Below, piece after piece: positions 1 to 11,100 of a DNA stretch of 64,000 nt. A model generated the notes under the pieces. That model saw only the letters and a list, made by a program, of their open reading frames with translations. It searched no databases and was not told where the DNA came from. The number at the start of each line of letters is the position of its first letter. The first letter of the stretch is position 1. Origin of the DNA: Adenophora triphylla var. japonica (Eukaryota; Streptophyta; Magnoliopsida; Asterales; Campanulaceae); contig JAFEMH010001236.1 in NCBI GenBank assembly GCA_022495995.1, positions 62,001 through 126,000 of the forward strand, given 5' to 3'. The position numbers were made by a program, and so were the translations under genes.

Positions 1-1362
1 TTCTTGTTCTCTTTCTTCCATTCGTCTACCAATTCTTTGCATAGGTTCTTAAGACCACAAATGAGTTTATCCTTGCTGATCTCCTTACTTTGTTCACCCT
101 CTTGTGAACTACCTGCATCCATGTTAACAGAACCCACAAAACAAACAGCATTTATCAAATTTAAATCTGTATACCTGTTGGATGATATCGCAGGTGCTAT
201 CCCACTTTGGATATCACCTGGGGTATCACTGACAGAATCCGAGTCACAATTTGTGACCACCATTGCAGTTTGATCTGAATCTTCATATTGATTGGTCTTC
301 TCATCTTCATTGTCACTGAGAGAAACCCATAGGTTCTTTCCCATCTTCCTTAGAGTGTTAGCACACTCATTTGAGTAATGACCCCATCCGGAGCAAGCAT
401 GACATTGGATTGATTCAAGGTATTTTGGATCAGATCTGGATGGATCTGATGATGCTCTCCTTATGGGACCACCTTTCTGAGTAGATGGAAATGTCCTCTT
501 GGGCATTGAATTGTACACCTTGGTTTGTTGCTCTTTAGCCTTCACCTGCACATTTTCTTTGTTAAATTTTCTCACCATTGAGTTATACTTCCTAGCAAGT
601 AAGGCAACACTGGCATCTTCACCTAATTCCTCAAAAATTTCGCCATCCTCATTAGTTGAACCACTAGAGGATTGAACTTTTAAAGCAACACTCTTGCCTT
701 TAGAAGCTTCACTTTGCTCAACAAGGTTTGACTCAAAAAATTTTAAAATGCTCATTAAGGAATTGATGTCCATAGTGGAAAGGTTGTGAGCCTCTTCTAT
801 AGATGAAACCTTTATATTAAAACGCTCAGGGAGAGTTCTAATAGCCTTTGAAATCAATTGTTTGTTTGTAAAAGGTTCACCTAAAAGTTGACACTCATTA
901 GCAATGTCAAACAATTTTTCAAAATAAGAGGAGATGGTATCACTTTCACCCATTCTCAACCTTTCATATTTGCCAGTAAGACCTCTAAGTTTGTTTTCAC
1001 GCACACTAGAATCACCTTCGCAAAACCTTTGTAAAATGTCCCAAGCTTCTTGAGTCAGAACTATTTTGAATAAGTTTAAAAATATGCATGTCAACCTACT
1101 CAAAGATAGCATTAAGAGCTTTCTCATTATAGTTAGCTAGGGTGATCTCTTCATTAGTCCACTCGCCTTCAGGTTTAACCTGAATATCACCATCCTCATC
1201 AGGAGGTAAAAGTGGAAGAGAGTACCCATTAACTATAGATCGCCATGCTCGAAGATCAATTGATTTGATATGCGAGCGAAGACGAATTTTCCAATATGCA
1301 TAATTCGAACCATCTAAAACAGGAAGACGTTTTTGATTGGAATTTGCAGGATCAAAAGCCAT
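1..1362 (-). pseudogene. Copia gag polyprotein, 5' part, interrupted once, open to window edge
   Basis: The product is a capsid/nucleocapsid precursor that would package element RNA in cytoplasmic particles. The start is the ATG at 1360-1362, giving MAFDPANSNQKRLPVLDG, with the copia-gag pattern LDGSNYAYWKIRLRSHIKS near residues 15-35. A stop and frame change occur at about 1065-1098. After that the frame is open for about 1060 bases to the window edge. A CX2CX4HX4C zinc knuckle (CHACSGWGHYSNEC) is encoded near 372-413. The N-terminal half resembles UBN2/DUF4219-type gag. Only the one lesion is visible, so the insertion is relatively young. Protease and pol would lie to the left of the window. 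Confidence 0.85.
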
Positions 1363-1400
1363 GACACCTAGACCAAGCACTTAGTAACGTCAAGTGACCT

Positions 1401-1412
1401 GCTCTGATACCA
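1401..1412 (-). other. Primer-binding site (initiator Met tRNA)
   Basis: The minus strand reads TGGTATCAGAGC, the standard plant retrotransposon primer site complementary to the 3' end of initiator tRNA-Met. It sits two bases inside the LTR end, which fixes the LTR boundary at 1415. Confidence 0.92.
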
Positions 1413-1414
1413 AT

Positions 1415-2380
1415 TGAAATTGTCACGACTTGAATCACAAGTGATATCCAAGGTAATAACAACACCAACGACAGCACTTGGGATAGCACACACACACTTC
1501 AAAAATAAAACAATTTTGTAAAAGAGTTTGCAGCGGAATAAAAATACCAAAATTGTTTTTTCTCAAGTTATATAAATATAACTTGAGAGTGCCTCTTAGG
1601 CAAGACTTTATAATCACTATAAATGAATTTACAAAGCCGAAAGTTCCCTATAGCTATATCTATTTTGAGCTCTATGGAACAAGAGATAAAGAACGGAATC
1701 CTATCCTAGCCTTCACACACCTTGATACCAAAGTAATCAAATGCGAAATTACAAGGGAGAAAGGATTAAAAAGAACCAAACAAAGATCTCTATCTCTAAG
1801 CTTTTCGAAGGTGTGAATGTGATGATGTAATTGGCATATCTTCAAATGAAACCTTTCAAGCTTATTTATAGTCTTCAAATACTTGAAGGCTACTCAATTA
1901 ACATCCTTGGGGCTGGTCTTGCACGTGGAGGAAGTATAGGGAGAGTGGGTGAAGTTATTCCACAATTCTAGCTCCCATTTCCTCAATTTTAGCAACCAAG
2001 TTGATTTATCCTCAAGCCAAGCTTCCACGCCTTGTACTCCCTTGCTTTATCAACCTTGTACTTCATCTATAACTCAGCAACAACCCTTGACCAAGTCTTC
2101 ACATGTTTTGTTGTTGTTTGCCCAAGTTACGAATTAATACATAAAATGTATAAATTCTTTTCTTCCAATTTCCACACGTGTCTAGCTCCTTCTTTGATGC
2201 TATTGCACTCTGAATTATAAACACAAACCATAGACTATACAGAGTTTATTAGCACATTAGCCCATTAAATAATAAACAAGAAATATACAACTATATAATT
2301 TTTAGTCCAGGAAATCATCTGTGATATCACCTGGACTTTTGGGAAATCATCTACGATATCACCTGTAGTTTACACTAACA
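1415..2380 (-). repeat. 5' LTR of the left SIRE-like copia
   Basis: The LTR is 966 bp and runs on the minus strand from TGTTAGTGTAAAC to GACAATTTCA. A TATA box, CTATAAATAAG, lies at 1861-1871 on the minus strand, so U3 is about 2380-1870 and R-U5 lies to the left. Two near-identical 15-base blocks containing GATATCACCTG occur at about 2318-2365 in U3. The matching 3' LTR is outside the window. Confidence 0.85.
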
Positions 2381-3287
2381 GGTTACATCCTCTTCTTCTT
2401 CTTCATCCTCATCTTGAAGAGTCATCTTCTCTTTTCCTCTTTTGCTTGTTCCAGCACCAGTTGCACCTCGCGGTTTAGATGGTGCGGTCTTGATCGCCTT
2501 TGGAAGCGGTTCATCAGTTGATTTTCTTTTCTTTGAAACTCTCTTCATAGCTTTTCCCAGACCCTTGACTGCGGTTGCAGGGGTCATCTCAACATAATGT
2601 TCCTTGGGATTTAGGGTATCAGCATCATAAAGGGTTTTGTAGTCATCATTGCCAAATGAGAATCTGAAGTTGTGGCAAGCCTTGAGTCCAAAAGATTCTT
2701 CATTTCCCCAATGAATGCAAATATCAGGAGTAGTAGTTCTCAAGTCTTCCAAATGTTGGTAGTTGGTGAAGATAGCGGTTAGCAGTCTACCAAAAGGTCT
2801 CCACCTGATATGCTCATCCTTAGTCTTCAACTGGTAAGCATCAATGCTGCTAGCAAGCTCTCTCATCAGACTTCCCAACTAAGTAGCAGAGATGGCTCAT
2901 CAACTCTCCTAACTCTCTTCTTGGCTTCTTCTTGTAATACCCAGAAAGAGAATCCAGATCACCAGTAAGGGTTGAGCAGGTAGCATCCTGGACTTCTTGG
3001 GATACCTCAACAGGAGCACCAGACACATGGAATTCATAAGTACCTCTGATGTCCAGGTAATCTATGGACACTTCAAAGCCTTCAACTGCTCCAACCAAGC
3101 AGGGGATCTTTTGTCCATCTGAAAGCTCTCTTTCTCCACGCACTACGGTTGAATAAAATTGATCAACAAATAAAGGGATGGTGTAGGTATGCTTCTTGTT
3201 GAATAGAGGCAGAATTCCAGAAGCTTCCATCTTCCTGATCATCTCTCTGCCAAGAGCATCTGATCTTAGCTCAGACTCATTTATCTC
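2381..3287 (-). pseudogene. Element M 3' accessory gene, exon 2 (N-terminal half), broken by copia insertion
   Basis: The predicted exon starts after a splice acceptor (GGTTAG, at 3288-3293) with GAG ATA AAT, giving EINESELRSDALGREMIRK. A frameshift at about 2876 leads into a block resembling the domain usually labelled putative plant transposon protein (IRWRPFGRLLTAIFTNYQHLE). A basic stretch (KRVSKKRKSTDEPLPK, a nuclear-signal-like pattern) and then an acidic run of Asp/Glu follow before the copia LTR at 2380. There is no signal peptide or membrane segment, so I doubt an envelope role although the position matches the env-like ORF of SIRE elements. The proline-rich and coiled-coil C-terminal half survives in the other copy at 15272-16720. 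Function unknown; a nuclear DNA-binding role is inference. Confidence 0.6.
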
Positions 3288-4306
3288 CTAACCTGGTAGA
3301 AAGTATTTGGAGTTCTACAATGAAAACACTCAAGTTAGATCTATTAATAAAGTCACAGTTTGCAAGCGGTTTGGTGCACATATGCGATTGGCAATAGTGC
3401 GGTTTTGGAAATGATAATTTCCAAACCCCAAGGAAACTGTGAATACCGGTAGGAAAACAAATAAGAAAAATACAAAAGTATATTTACTTAGTACGTGGCA
3501 TTGTAATCCAAAGTTATCCCACATTGCAAGCAGTTGTGTTGTAGGGGAAGGTTATGGTGTCCAGCCTATATACTTAGTAACACTTAAGTAAATTTCTAGC
3601 ATGCGGTTTTAAAAGATAGACAAGCGGTTTTGAAAAACATGGCATGCGGTTCTTAGCGTGCGGTTGTATAACCATAAGGTACATGCGGTTTTGAAACACA
3701 AAGATAAGCAGTTACAAAAGTGCGGTTTCAAAAGATCAGCATGCGGTTGAGAGTAAAGCGGTTCAAACATGCAAGCAAGATCCAAAATTTCCAAAAATTT
3801 TCTAAGTTAGGAAAAACAAGATTGAAAGTTAGGTCAATCCAAAATATAAGAAATTTCTGAAAATGAAGATGAACAGTCACATGAGTGCATGAAGAACATG
3901 AAGAACAGAGATTTGATGAAAGTTAACCAAAATGAACAAGTAATATGTCAAAATGATCACATTGAGCAGTAGATCAGTAATATAACATTAAAAATTCTTA
4001 CTTTACTCAGAATCATCCAGAAAATGCAAAAATCATAAAGTGGTTCGAAACTTAAAAGGTTTAAAGTTCAAAATCAGTGCTCAAGATGTGTATTGATCAT
4101 GAAACAAAGTTGATAATCTGAATCATAAGCATAATCCGAGCATAACCTAACTAATTTCATGCAAAATGATCAAGAAATGAAGCATATAGAAGCAAAAACT
4201 AGTTTAGGCTGTTCGAAACTTGAAGGTGTTCATCAATGGCGGATTAATCAAATAAACATGTATGAAATGCAGAATAGTAAGAAGTTTTAGGGTTCAGAAC
4301 ACATAC
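3288..4306 (-). other. Predicted 1,019-bp intron of the element M 3' gene
   Basis: The donor CATG|GTATGT (4307/4306) and the acceptor TTAG|GAG (3288/3287) join two reading frames in phase 0. A pyrimidine tract (TACTTTCTACC) precedes the acceptor. There is no coding signal inside. The left third holds ten exact GCGGTT words in 398 bp. Confidence 0.55.
3366..3763. repeat. Cluster of ten dispersed GCGGTT words
   Basis: Exact GCGGTT on the plus strand starts at 3366, 3399, 3603, 3624, 3646, 3660, 3685, 3722, 3743 and 3758. Near matches (GCGATT, GCAGTT) occur between them. The spacing is irregular (15 to 204 bases) and the flanks differ, so this is not a tandem repeat. Chance expectation is about 0.1 copy on one strand. 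The cluster lies in the predicted intron of the M 3' gene. Confidence 0.9.
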
Positions 4307-4336
4307 CATGTCAAAGATAGGTTGTTTAGGTGCCAT
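4307..4336 (-). CDS. Element M 3' accessory gene, exon 1
   Basis: The ATG at 4334-4336 opens ten codons, MAPKQPIFDM, that end exactly at a strong donor (GTATGT). The joined reading frame continues in exon 2 at 3287 in phase 0. A TATA box lies 135 bases upstream, with a CT-rich leader (CTCTCTAACTCTC) typical of plant 5'UTRs. Without splicing the frame stops after about 15 more codons. This is a prediction from sequence only. Confidence 0.5.
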
Positions 4337-4470
4337 TGATTTGAAGAGAACTTAAAGATTTATGAAGGTTTGAGAGTTAGAGAGAGAAAGTGAGTTGGTA
4401 GAAAAACTGACAGAAGGTACGTTTGCAGAGACGGCAGTTTGAAAAAGTTTTGAGAAAGAGGAATGATTTC

Positions 4471-4478
4471 TATTTATA
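4471..4478 (-). promoter_or_regulatory. TATA box of a promoter internal to element M
   Basis: The minus strand reads CCTATAAATAG about 135 bases upstream of the exon 1 ATG at 4336. It lies downstream of pol, so the 3' gene probably has its own transcript separate from the LTR-driven one. A GCGGTT cluster (4759-4856) lies about 290-380 bases upstream of it. Confidence 0.55.
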
Positions 4479-4758
4479 GGCACAGTTGAGGGTTAGGCAG
4501 CTGAAGGGACAGTTCCAGGTTACACCTTTTCAGCTTCAACACATCATCCAATGACGGCTGACATGAAACTCATTAAATGTCAATGTTCCCTTTGCATTAA
4601 ATGCATTCAAATTTTAAAATTTCGTGGGAAAACATTTGCAAATAAACCCTTTAAGAAAAAATAAGGACTGAAAAATAAATAAAAGGAATTAGAACTTTTT
4701 TTTTAAAATTAAATTAAATAGAAGCAGTAAATAGATAGAATATACTCAAGGTTGAAAC

Positions 4759-4856
4759 GCGGTTGAGGTCCAAGCGGTCAAGCTGCAGCAAGCGGTTGGA
4801 AGATGTGCGGTTGGCTGCAAAGGCGGTTGATCACTTGCGGTTTGATACACGCGGTT
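4759..4856. repeat. Cluster of six GCGGTT words upstream of the internal promoter
   Basis: Exact GCGGTT starts at 4759, 4792, 4807, 4823, 4837 and 4851. The near matches GCGGTC and GCGATT also fall here. It lies between the pol stop and the internal TATA box, where an enhancer would be expected. Confidence 0.88.
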
Positions 4857-4914
4857 CAATCAGGCGATTTGAAACTATACTTAACACACAAGTTAGCAAA
4901 TAAAAAGTATGGAA

Positions 4915-7680
4915 TTATTTAAGTTCAAGCATACCCATTTCTTCTCTGAGGAAGGAAAACCTCTTGGAGTCAAGAGCCTTGGTGAGGATATCAGCAATCT
5001 GGTTGTCTGTTCCCACGTACTCTAAATGGATATTCCTCTTCTCCACATGGTCTTTGAGGAAATGATACTTGATATCAATATGCTTGGTCTTGGAGTGCAT
5101 GACAGGGTTGTTGGAGACTGAAATTGTTGAAGTGTTGTCGCACATGATAGGGCAATTTCCTTCTTCAATTCCATAGTCCACCAACTGCTGCTTCATCCAA
5201 AGGATTTGACAGCATTAACTACAGCGACAATATACTCGGCCTCTCGTGGTTGACACCGAAACCGAAGCTTACTTCTTGGCCGCCCAAGCAACTAGTCTAT
5301 TCCCGAGGAAATGACAAGTACCACTAATGCTTTTCACATCCCGATAGTGCAAAGTGCATGTCTGCATCTGAATAACCTACAAGATCGAAGTTCGAATCTT
5401 TGAAATACCAAAGTCCAAGGTTAGTGGTTCCAGATAAATAGTGGATTATACGCTTGACTGTAATTAGATGTGCTTCTCTAGGATCTGCTTGGTAGCGTGC
5501 ACATACACAGACACTAAACATGATATCGGGCCTACTAGCAATTAAGTAAAGTAATGAGCCGATCATACCTCGATATAAAGTTTGATCAACTTTCTTACCT
5601 TTGAGATCTTTATCTAGCTTATTTCCGGTGGCCATTGGAGTATCATATGCTTTAGCATTTTCTAATCCAAACTTCTTTATTAACTCCTTGGTGTATTTGG
5701 CTTGGCTGAGAAAAATACCTTCTTCGCATTGCTTGATTTGAAGCCCGAGGAAGAATGTTAATTCTCCCATCATGCTCATCTCAAACTTGATTTTCATTAG
5801 CTTCTCGAAACGCTTACAAAGTAACTCATTAGTAGAACCAAAAATAATATCATCAACATATATTTGAACAAGTAAAGTATGCTCATTATATTTGGCAATA
5901 AAAAGAGTTGTATCAATTTTATCGCGTTTAAATCCCTTTTCTAGTAAAAATTTAGAGAGAGTCTCATACCATGCCCTTGGAGCTTGCTTAAGTCCATACA
6001 AAGCTTTCTGGAGTTTGTAGACATGATTGGGAAATTTGGAGTCTTCAAATCCAGGCGGTTGGGCAACATACACGGTCTCTTGTAGTTCACCGTTGAGAAA
6101 AACACTCTTCACGTCCATTTGATATAACTTGAAACGCTTGAAAGAGGCGTAGGCTAAGAAAATTCTGATAGCTTCCAATCTTGTAACTGGAGCAAAGGTT
6201 TCATCATAGTCGATTCCTTCTTCTTGCCTATATCCTTATGCAACCAACCTTGCTTTATTCATAGTGATGCTTCCATTCTCGTCCATCTTATTCCTAAATA
6301 CCCACTTAGTTCCTATCACTCCTTGATCCTGAGGTCTAGGCACCAAAGTCCAGACCTTGCATCTTTCAAACTGGTTGAGTTCTTCTTGCATAGCAACGAC
6401 CCAACTGGAATCTTGGAGTGCTTCATCAATCTTCTTGGGTTCAACTTGAGATAATAAGGAAGTATGCTCATCATAGTTCGATCTCCTTGTTTGAACACCG
6501 GAAAATAGATCACCTATCAGATTAGAGAGAGGGTGACTGCTGACTTCACGAACCTCCGGGGGTAAGTCTGGTTGGACTGAGATTTGCTGAAGATCTTCAA
6601 TTGGAACGTCGTTAGATCCTTCAGTGAAGTCATGAAAGGTAAGTTGACGAAGAGGTTCAATAAGCTGGATAGGGGAATTCTCAACTTCTTCTTCCCTAGG
6701 ATTTGCATCTGGAGTAGGAACTCCAGGTGCGATTTCAAACGTGCGGTTTGAGGGAATTTCAGTTGAGGGTGCTGGATTTTGCGGTTGAGGTTCAGGTGCG
6801 GTTTGAGAGGGTTCACCTGTTTCATTATGCTCAACAAAATTATCAGCAATATTTGGAGCCAAATGTGGCTCAAGGAGAGAATGCTCATCAAAAATAACAT
6901 GGACAGACTCAACTATTTTTAAACTAGTTTTATTGAAAACACGAAAAGCTTTTAAATGTTTAGCATACCCAACAAAAATACCTTCATCGGCCTTGGCTCC
7001 GAATTTACCTCTATTTTCTCTTCCGTTGTTATGAGGATCTCATAACAATCATCTTTGGTGAAAGACGACGCGGACTGCTTACCAAGCTGGCATGTACTGC
7101 ATTTCTCTGAATGGTGGTCAGCCAATTTGGGTAAACCACGAACGAGGTTTTCCCTACCAATCTTTGCAAGATACTTGAAGTTTAAGTGGCTCAACCTCTT
7201 GTGCCATAGCCAACTATTTTCGCTCACATTTTTAGCTACAAAACAGAGATTAGTAATACTACATGCAGAATCTAGATCAATAATGTAAATATTACTCTTA
7301 CGAATCCCTGTGAGTAGGGTGACTTCGAAAATGCTATCTTTGATAAAGCAGTTTGATGACGTGAAGTTGCAAAGCATTCCTTTGTCGCAGAATTGAGAAA
7401 TTGAAAGGAGGTTGTGCTTGAGTCCTTCAACAAGAGAAACCTTCTCAATGGTTAGGTTTCCTCTCCTTATAACACCATATCAAATGGTCTTGCCTTTGTT
7501 GTTGTCACCAAAGGTTACAGATGGACCACTTGCTTCAATGACATCTTCAAGTAATGATCTATCTCCAGTCATATGTCTTGAGCAGCCACTGTTAAGATAC
7601 CATTCATTATCCTTGGAGTGACCAGCCATTAAGCAGAGGACCTGAAATGTAAATATTAAGAACGAGGTCCCCCTTTATTC
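4915..7680 (-). pseudogene. Element M copia pol (protease, integrase remnant, RT, RNase H), degraded
   Basis: This is the polyprotein that would mature gag, copy RNA into DNA and integrate it. In order: a protease-like segment whose usual DSG is NSG (NSGCSRHMTG, Asn codon 7591-7593); the GAG-pre-integrase zinc segment (WLWHKRLSHLNF, CSTCQLGKQ) at about 7050-7230; then a direct jump at about 7030-7065 to the region after the integrase core (KADEGIFVGYAKH in another frame). The whole DDE catalytic core is therefore deleted. Reverse transcriptase follows (5324-6178, with YVDDIIFGS), then RNase H (4915-5196, with MCDNTSTISVS and HIDIKYHF), separated by a frameshifted stretch with small deletions. 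Several stops are present. It is not functional. Confidence 0.88.
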
Positions 7681-7694
7681 CTTGGGTCCTGAAG

Positions 7695-9549
7695 TTAGCA
7701 ACCCTTCACAACCCACACCTGTTTGACAGAAGGAGGTTTACTCTTCTTGGCATTGGATGTGAACCGCAAAAGGCATCCTGCAGCCTTGTGACCTAAACCA
7801 TCACACACAGAGCATTTATAAAAGCTATAAGCATCATGATGTTTTACTAACTCCTTACTCTTCTTAGGAGTTGCATGCGGTTTGGGAGGCGCAGTTGCAG
7901 GCTTAACAAAGGGAACTGGCTTTAGTTTGACCATGTATTTTCTGGGAATGCTCTTCTTGCTTTTGAAGGCAGGAGGTGCGGTCGAAGAAGAGGCGCGGTC
8001 AGACTTGCAATTGCCAGCATCTCTAGTTCCACCAGAAGCGGTTTTAGGGATGCGGCCAACTCCATATGCCATTTCCTCTGAGGCTACACTCTCAGAATTC
8101 TTTGGCTTCATTTGTGAGTTCTTCGCATATTGCTTCCCCTTTGGGTAGACATAATTAATTTGTTGTCCTTTACCATTAGAGTTTGCATGCTTCCCCTTAG
8201 GAATTTCTTTAGTTAGTTTCAAAATTTCCTCATCATTTTCACAACAGGATGCACACTTCTCCTCTTCACCAGATCCAAATCCCAGACCATCCTTAATTCC
8301 ACTGGGAATTTGGGTGTCTATGATTTGATCCATCGAGACTTTTGACTTTTTCCACCCATCAATGATCTTTTGGAGATCGAGTTTCTGGGCAACTAGGTCA
8401 TCATTACGGAGTTGAAGTACAGCAACCTTAGTTTTGAGGTTGCGGTTTTGATCAGCAAGAGGAGTCATTCTTTTGATTTGGTCCTTAAGATTTGAAATTT
8501 CAGACCTCATCACAGTTTTCTTCGTCTTGTACTGAGAAATCTCATCATTAGCTAAGCTTAAGGCTTTCTTAAGATTAGAGAATTTGTGGATCATCACTTC
8601 AGCTTCCTTAAACATCCGTTCGTGTTTCGAGGGAGAAACTTCTTCCACCACCTTTTTCAAAACTTTCTTATTTGGAATTGCTTTTGAAGGTGGAGCATTT
8701 TTAGAGGAGAAAATGGGACGTGAATACGATCAATTTCCTATCTTCATGCTAGGAGTAAGTTTGACATTATCATCCAACTTAAAATTTGGAAGTTTTGCAG
8801 AAACCTCTTCTTCCTCCATATCTTGCAACTCGACTGACTTAAAATTTGGAAGTTTTGGTTTTCCCTTCAATCTCTTTAATATGATTTAATTTAAGCTCAT
8901 AGACTCTAAGATTTGCATACAAATTACTTAACGATCAAGCATTCAAAACTTTTGAGTCTTCTAGAGAGGTAGCCTTATTAACCCATCTAGAACCTAAAGC
9001 AGCTAGGAAAGTCATATTGATTTCCTTATCGGTTAAAGTTTTGCCAAGAGATCTACAAGAATTAACTACCTCAACATAGCGGTCGTAGGTTTGACGCAAG
9101 GTTTCGTTGGATTTTCTGTTGAAGTTGTTGTAGGATCTTTCAACAGCATATAATTTGCTTTCCTTGCATTCGTCATCACCTTCGAGGTAGCTCTCTATGA
9201 TATCCCACATCTGCTTTGCGGTTTTGATATACATCACTTTCTGAAGAGTTGATACGGGGAGGGTTCCAGAAATGATGTGCCTCGCCTTGCTGTCCAAGGC
9301 AGCCAATCTCTTATCTTCATCCGACCACTCATCTTTAGGCTTTTTGACCTCTGGAGTTTCTGTATTCGTAGTTGCATCAGTGTTGGCCTTCATGGGAACA
9401 AACGGGCCATTGATTACGCACTCCACCAGAATCTCATCAATTGTTTCCAATTAAATGAGCATTCTGCACTTTCAGATGTCGAAGTGGTCTTCATCCAAGA
9501 TTGGAATGTGTGAATAGTTAACAGTTGTCATCGTTTTTGAATTTGCCAT
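7695..9549 (-). pseudogene. Element M gag, frameshifted
   Basis: The ATG at 9547-9549 opens MANSKTMTTVNYSHIPILDEDHFD, followed by a TGA where Trp is expected and a frame change near 9450. The gag body runs over 8935-9450 (KQMWDIIESYLEGDDECKES, then LRQTYDRYVEVV), and after more lesions over 7695-8660. That last part holds a heptad-rich coiled coil (KKALSLANDEISQYKTKKT) and a CX2CX4HX4C knuckle (CSVCDGLGHKAAGC). It ends VWVVKGC. Size and order match SIRE-type gag. Confidence 0.85.
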
Positions 9550-9605
9550 ATTGAATCAGCACACAAGCTGTTAAGCTTGAAAAACAGTGGTTTTAAAATG
9601 TGTTA

Positions 9606-9617
9606 GCTCTGATACCA
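9606..9617 (-). other. Primer-binding site of element M (initiator Met tRNA)
   Basis: The minus strand reads TGGTATCAGAGC, two bases inside the LTR that ends at 9620. This shows that the LTR at 9620-11095 is the 5' LTR of a minus-strand element whose body lies to the left. Confidence 0.92.
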
Positions 9618-9619
9618 CT

Positions 9620-11095
9620 TGTTGGTCCCAAAGGTGGCAACAAGGGTGAAAATATAGCTAGAGGGGGGGGGGTGAATAGCTGTTACAAGTTTTTCGCCCT
9701 CTTTTGAAAACTAAACCTCTAAGCTTACAAAACCTCTTGCAGATGATAATACACTGCAAGTTGAATTGTAAAATACACAGCGGAATAATAGAGTATAAAG
9801 CGGTTTTGGTAGAGGCGGTTTGTAAAGCGGTTTGGTAATGCGGTTTTGATAAGTGCAGTTTTACAAACAAGTGTGGTTCTGACAATGTTAACACCAAACA
9901 CTATTTCACAATAGTGGATAACTAAATAAAGATCAAACAGAGACAGAGATAAATAATTAGTAATCATGAGAAATATAAATGCAGTAAAGTAAGAACACGT
10001 GATTTGGAGTGGTTCAATCGATAAACGATCTACATCCACTATCAAGATGGTTAGTCTTGGATTTTCTAAGAGTTAGATTTTATATTAAGTATGAGAGAGA
10101 TTACAAGTTACAAAGTATTCAAACTCAAATCAAAATCTATTCTATGAAGAATAAATCCTAAGACTATAACCAGTGTATCTCAAGTGATTAAACAAGTGAG
10201 GTGTGTGTGTGAGAACAAGATCAAGGCTCTTTAAATCTGTGAGATGTAGAGCACAATGATTCTTAAATGTGTTAAGGCTTGATTTCTGGGCTGGGAAAAA
10301 TTTCTTGAAGTATGAAGATGAAGATTCAAAGGACTTATGAATTTCTGGGTAGAGCTTCAGCTTCTATGAACACAGCACTTTTAATTTTCTCAAGCAACCT
10401 TCAAATGGTGAAGATTGAGGGTATTTATACCCAAGCATCAAGGAACTAGCCGTTGGACACAGCTGTTGCAAGGACAGTACTTGATGCTTTCCCATTGGTC
10501 CACAATATCCACTTTTGTCCTTTGATACAGCTGCTGCAGAGAAAGCTGATCAGGCTTCAGCTGCAAGCAATGGGGTTAGAACACCTGTCACCTTTTCAAG
10601 ATCCTTGCAGATCTTCTCTGACATTGATTCACGTGACAAGATTTAGTGGTTGACTTTTGATATTGCTGACGTGGATCCCAACGGTAAAAAGTGGTTCACT
10701 TCAAGTATTCAATTATTGGATGCGGTCTGGTGTGGAGCGGTTGAGGATGTGTGGTTGAGTACACCAGGAGGTTGCAAAGAGCGGTTGGTGTTGAACTGCA
10801 CAGGTGCGGTTCACCAAACGGATGCACTGAGGTAGTTCAAGGAGCAGATTCAAGAAGGAATTCCACATGCGGTTGCATGTGCGTGAAAACTGCTTGAAAC
10901 TGCAACCTTAAATCCAATGAATCTTGTGCCAGTCTTCAAGCCTAAATTTAACCTATTCTATAAAATGGACTTAGCTAAAAAATTGAAGTCTAAGCTTCAT
11001 TACATAGGGTCCTAAAGTCCTTAAAATAGACAGGAGGTTATGTTATCAATCAAATCTAATACAAAATAGGAGGGTTAAAACATGCATACCCAACA
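9620..11095 (-). repeat. 5' LTR of element M (LTR1)
   Basis: The LTR is 1,476 bp; the plus strand reads TGTTGGTCCC to ATACCCAACA. It is nearly identical to 13235-14741 apart from point changes, a 12-base gap near 10190 and a gap near 10880. It contains eight exact GCGGTT words (9800, 9815, 9827, 9840, 10737, 10781, 10806, 10869), several of them at conserved positions in LTR2. Confidence 0.92.
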
Positions 11096-11100
11096 GTGAC
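11096..11100. other. Target duplication GTGAC beside LTR1
   Basis: GTGAC follows LTR1 here and precedes LTR2 at 13230-13234. Both copies sit in the same codon region of the E1 gag gene, so they are the two sides of one insertion of M into E1. In the window they face each other across E1 instead of flanking M. Confidence 0.85.

Larger units (their letters stand above)
1..2380 (-). mobile_element. SIRE-like Ty1-copia retrotransposon, 5' end (LTR plus gag)
   Basis: Reading leftward there is an LTR (1415-2380), a 12-base primer-binding site matching initiator methionine tRNA (1401-1412) and a gag gene that runs off the left edge. The right boundary TGTTAGTGTAAAC on the minus strand is a typical LTR start. 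The element lies inside the 3' accessory gene of element M, because reading of that gene stops exactly at 2381. The expected target duplication partner of GGTTA (2381-2385) lies outside the window. SIRE/Maximus assignment rests on gag resemblance and LTR length. Confidence 0.85.
2381..11095 (-). mobile_element. Element M (SIRE-like copia), 5' LTR through 3' gene
   Basis: From right to left this holds an LTR (9620-11095), an initiator-Met primer site, gag, pol, and a separate 3' gene that is cut at 2380 by another copia. The 1.5 kb LTR, the gag, and an extra gene after pol fit the SIRE/Maximus lineage. Its partner LTR and 3' end are found at 13235-16720, to the right instead of the left, so the element is present in permuted order. 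GCGGTT recurs throughout. The element is defective: gag and pol carry frameshifts and the integrase core is missing. Confidence 0.8.

Noticed and set aside
3366..4856. GCGGTT clusters as a tandem minisatellite or a binding array of a known factor
   Set aside because: Spacing and flanks are irregular, so it is not tandem. I know no plant factor with exactly this site that would explain the spread through coding DNA, so it is kept as an open finding.
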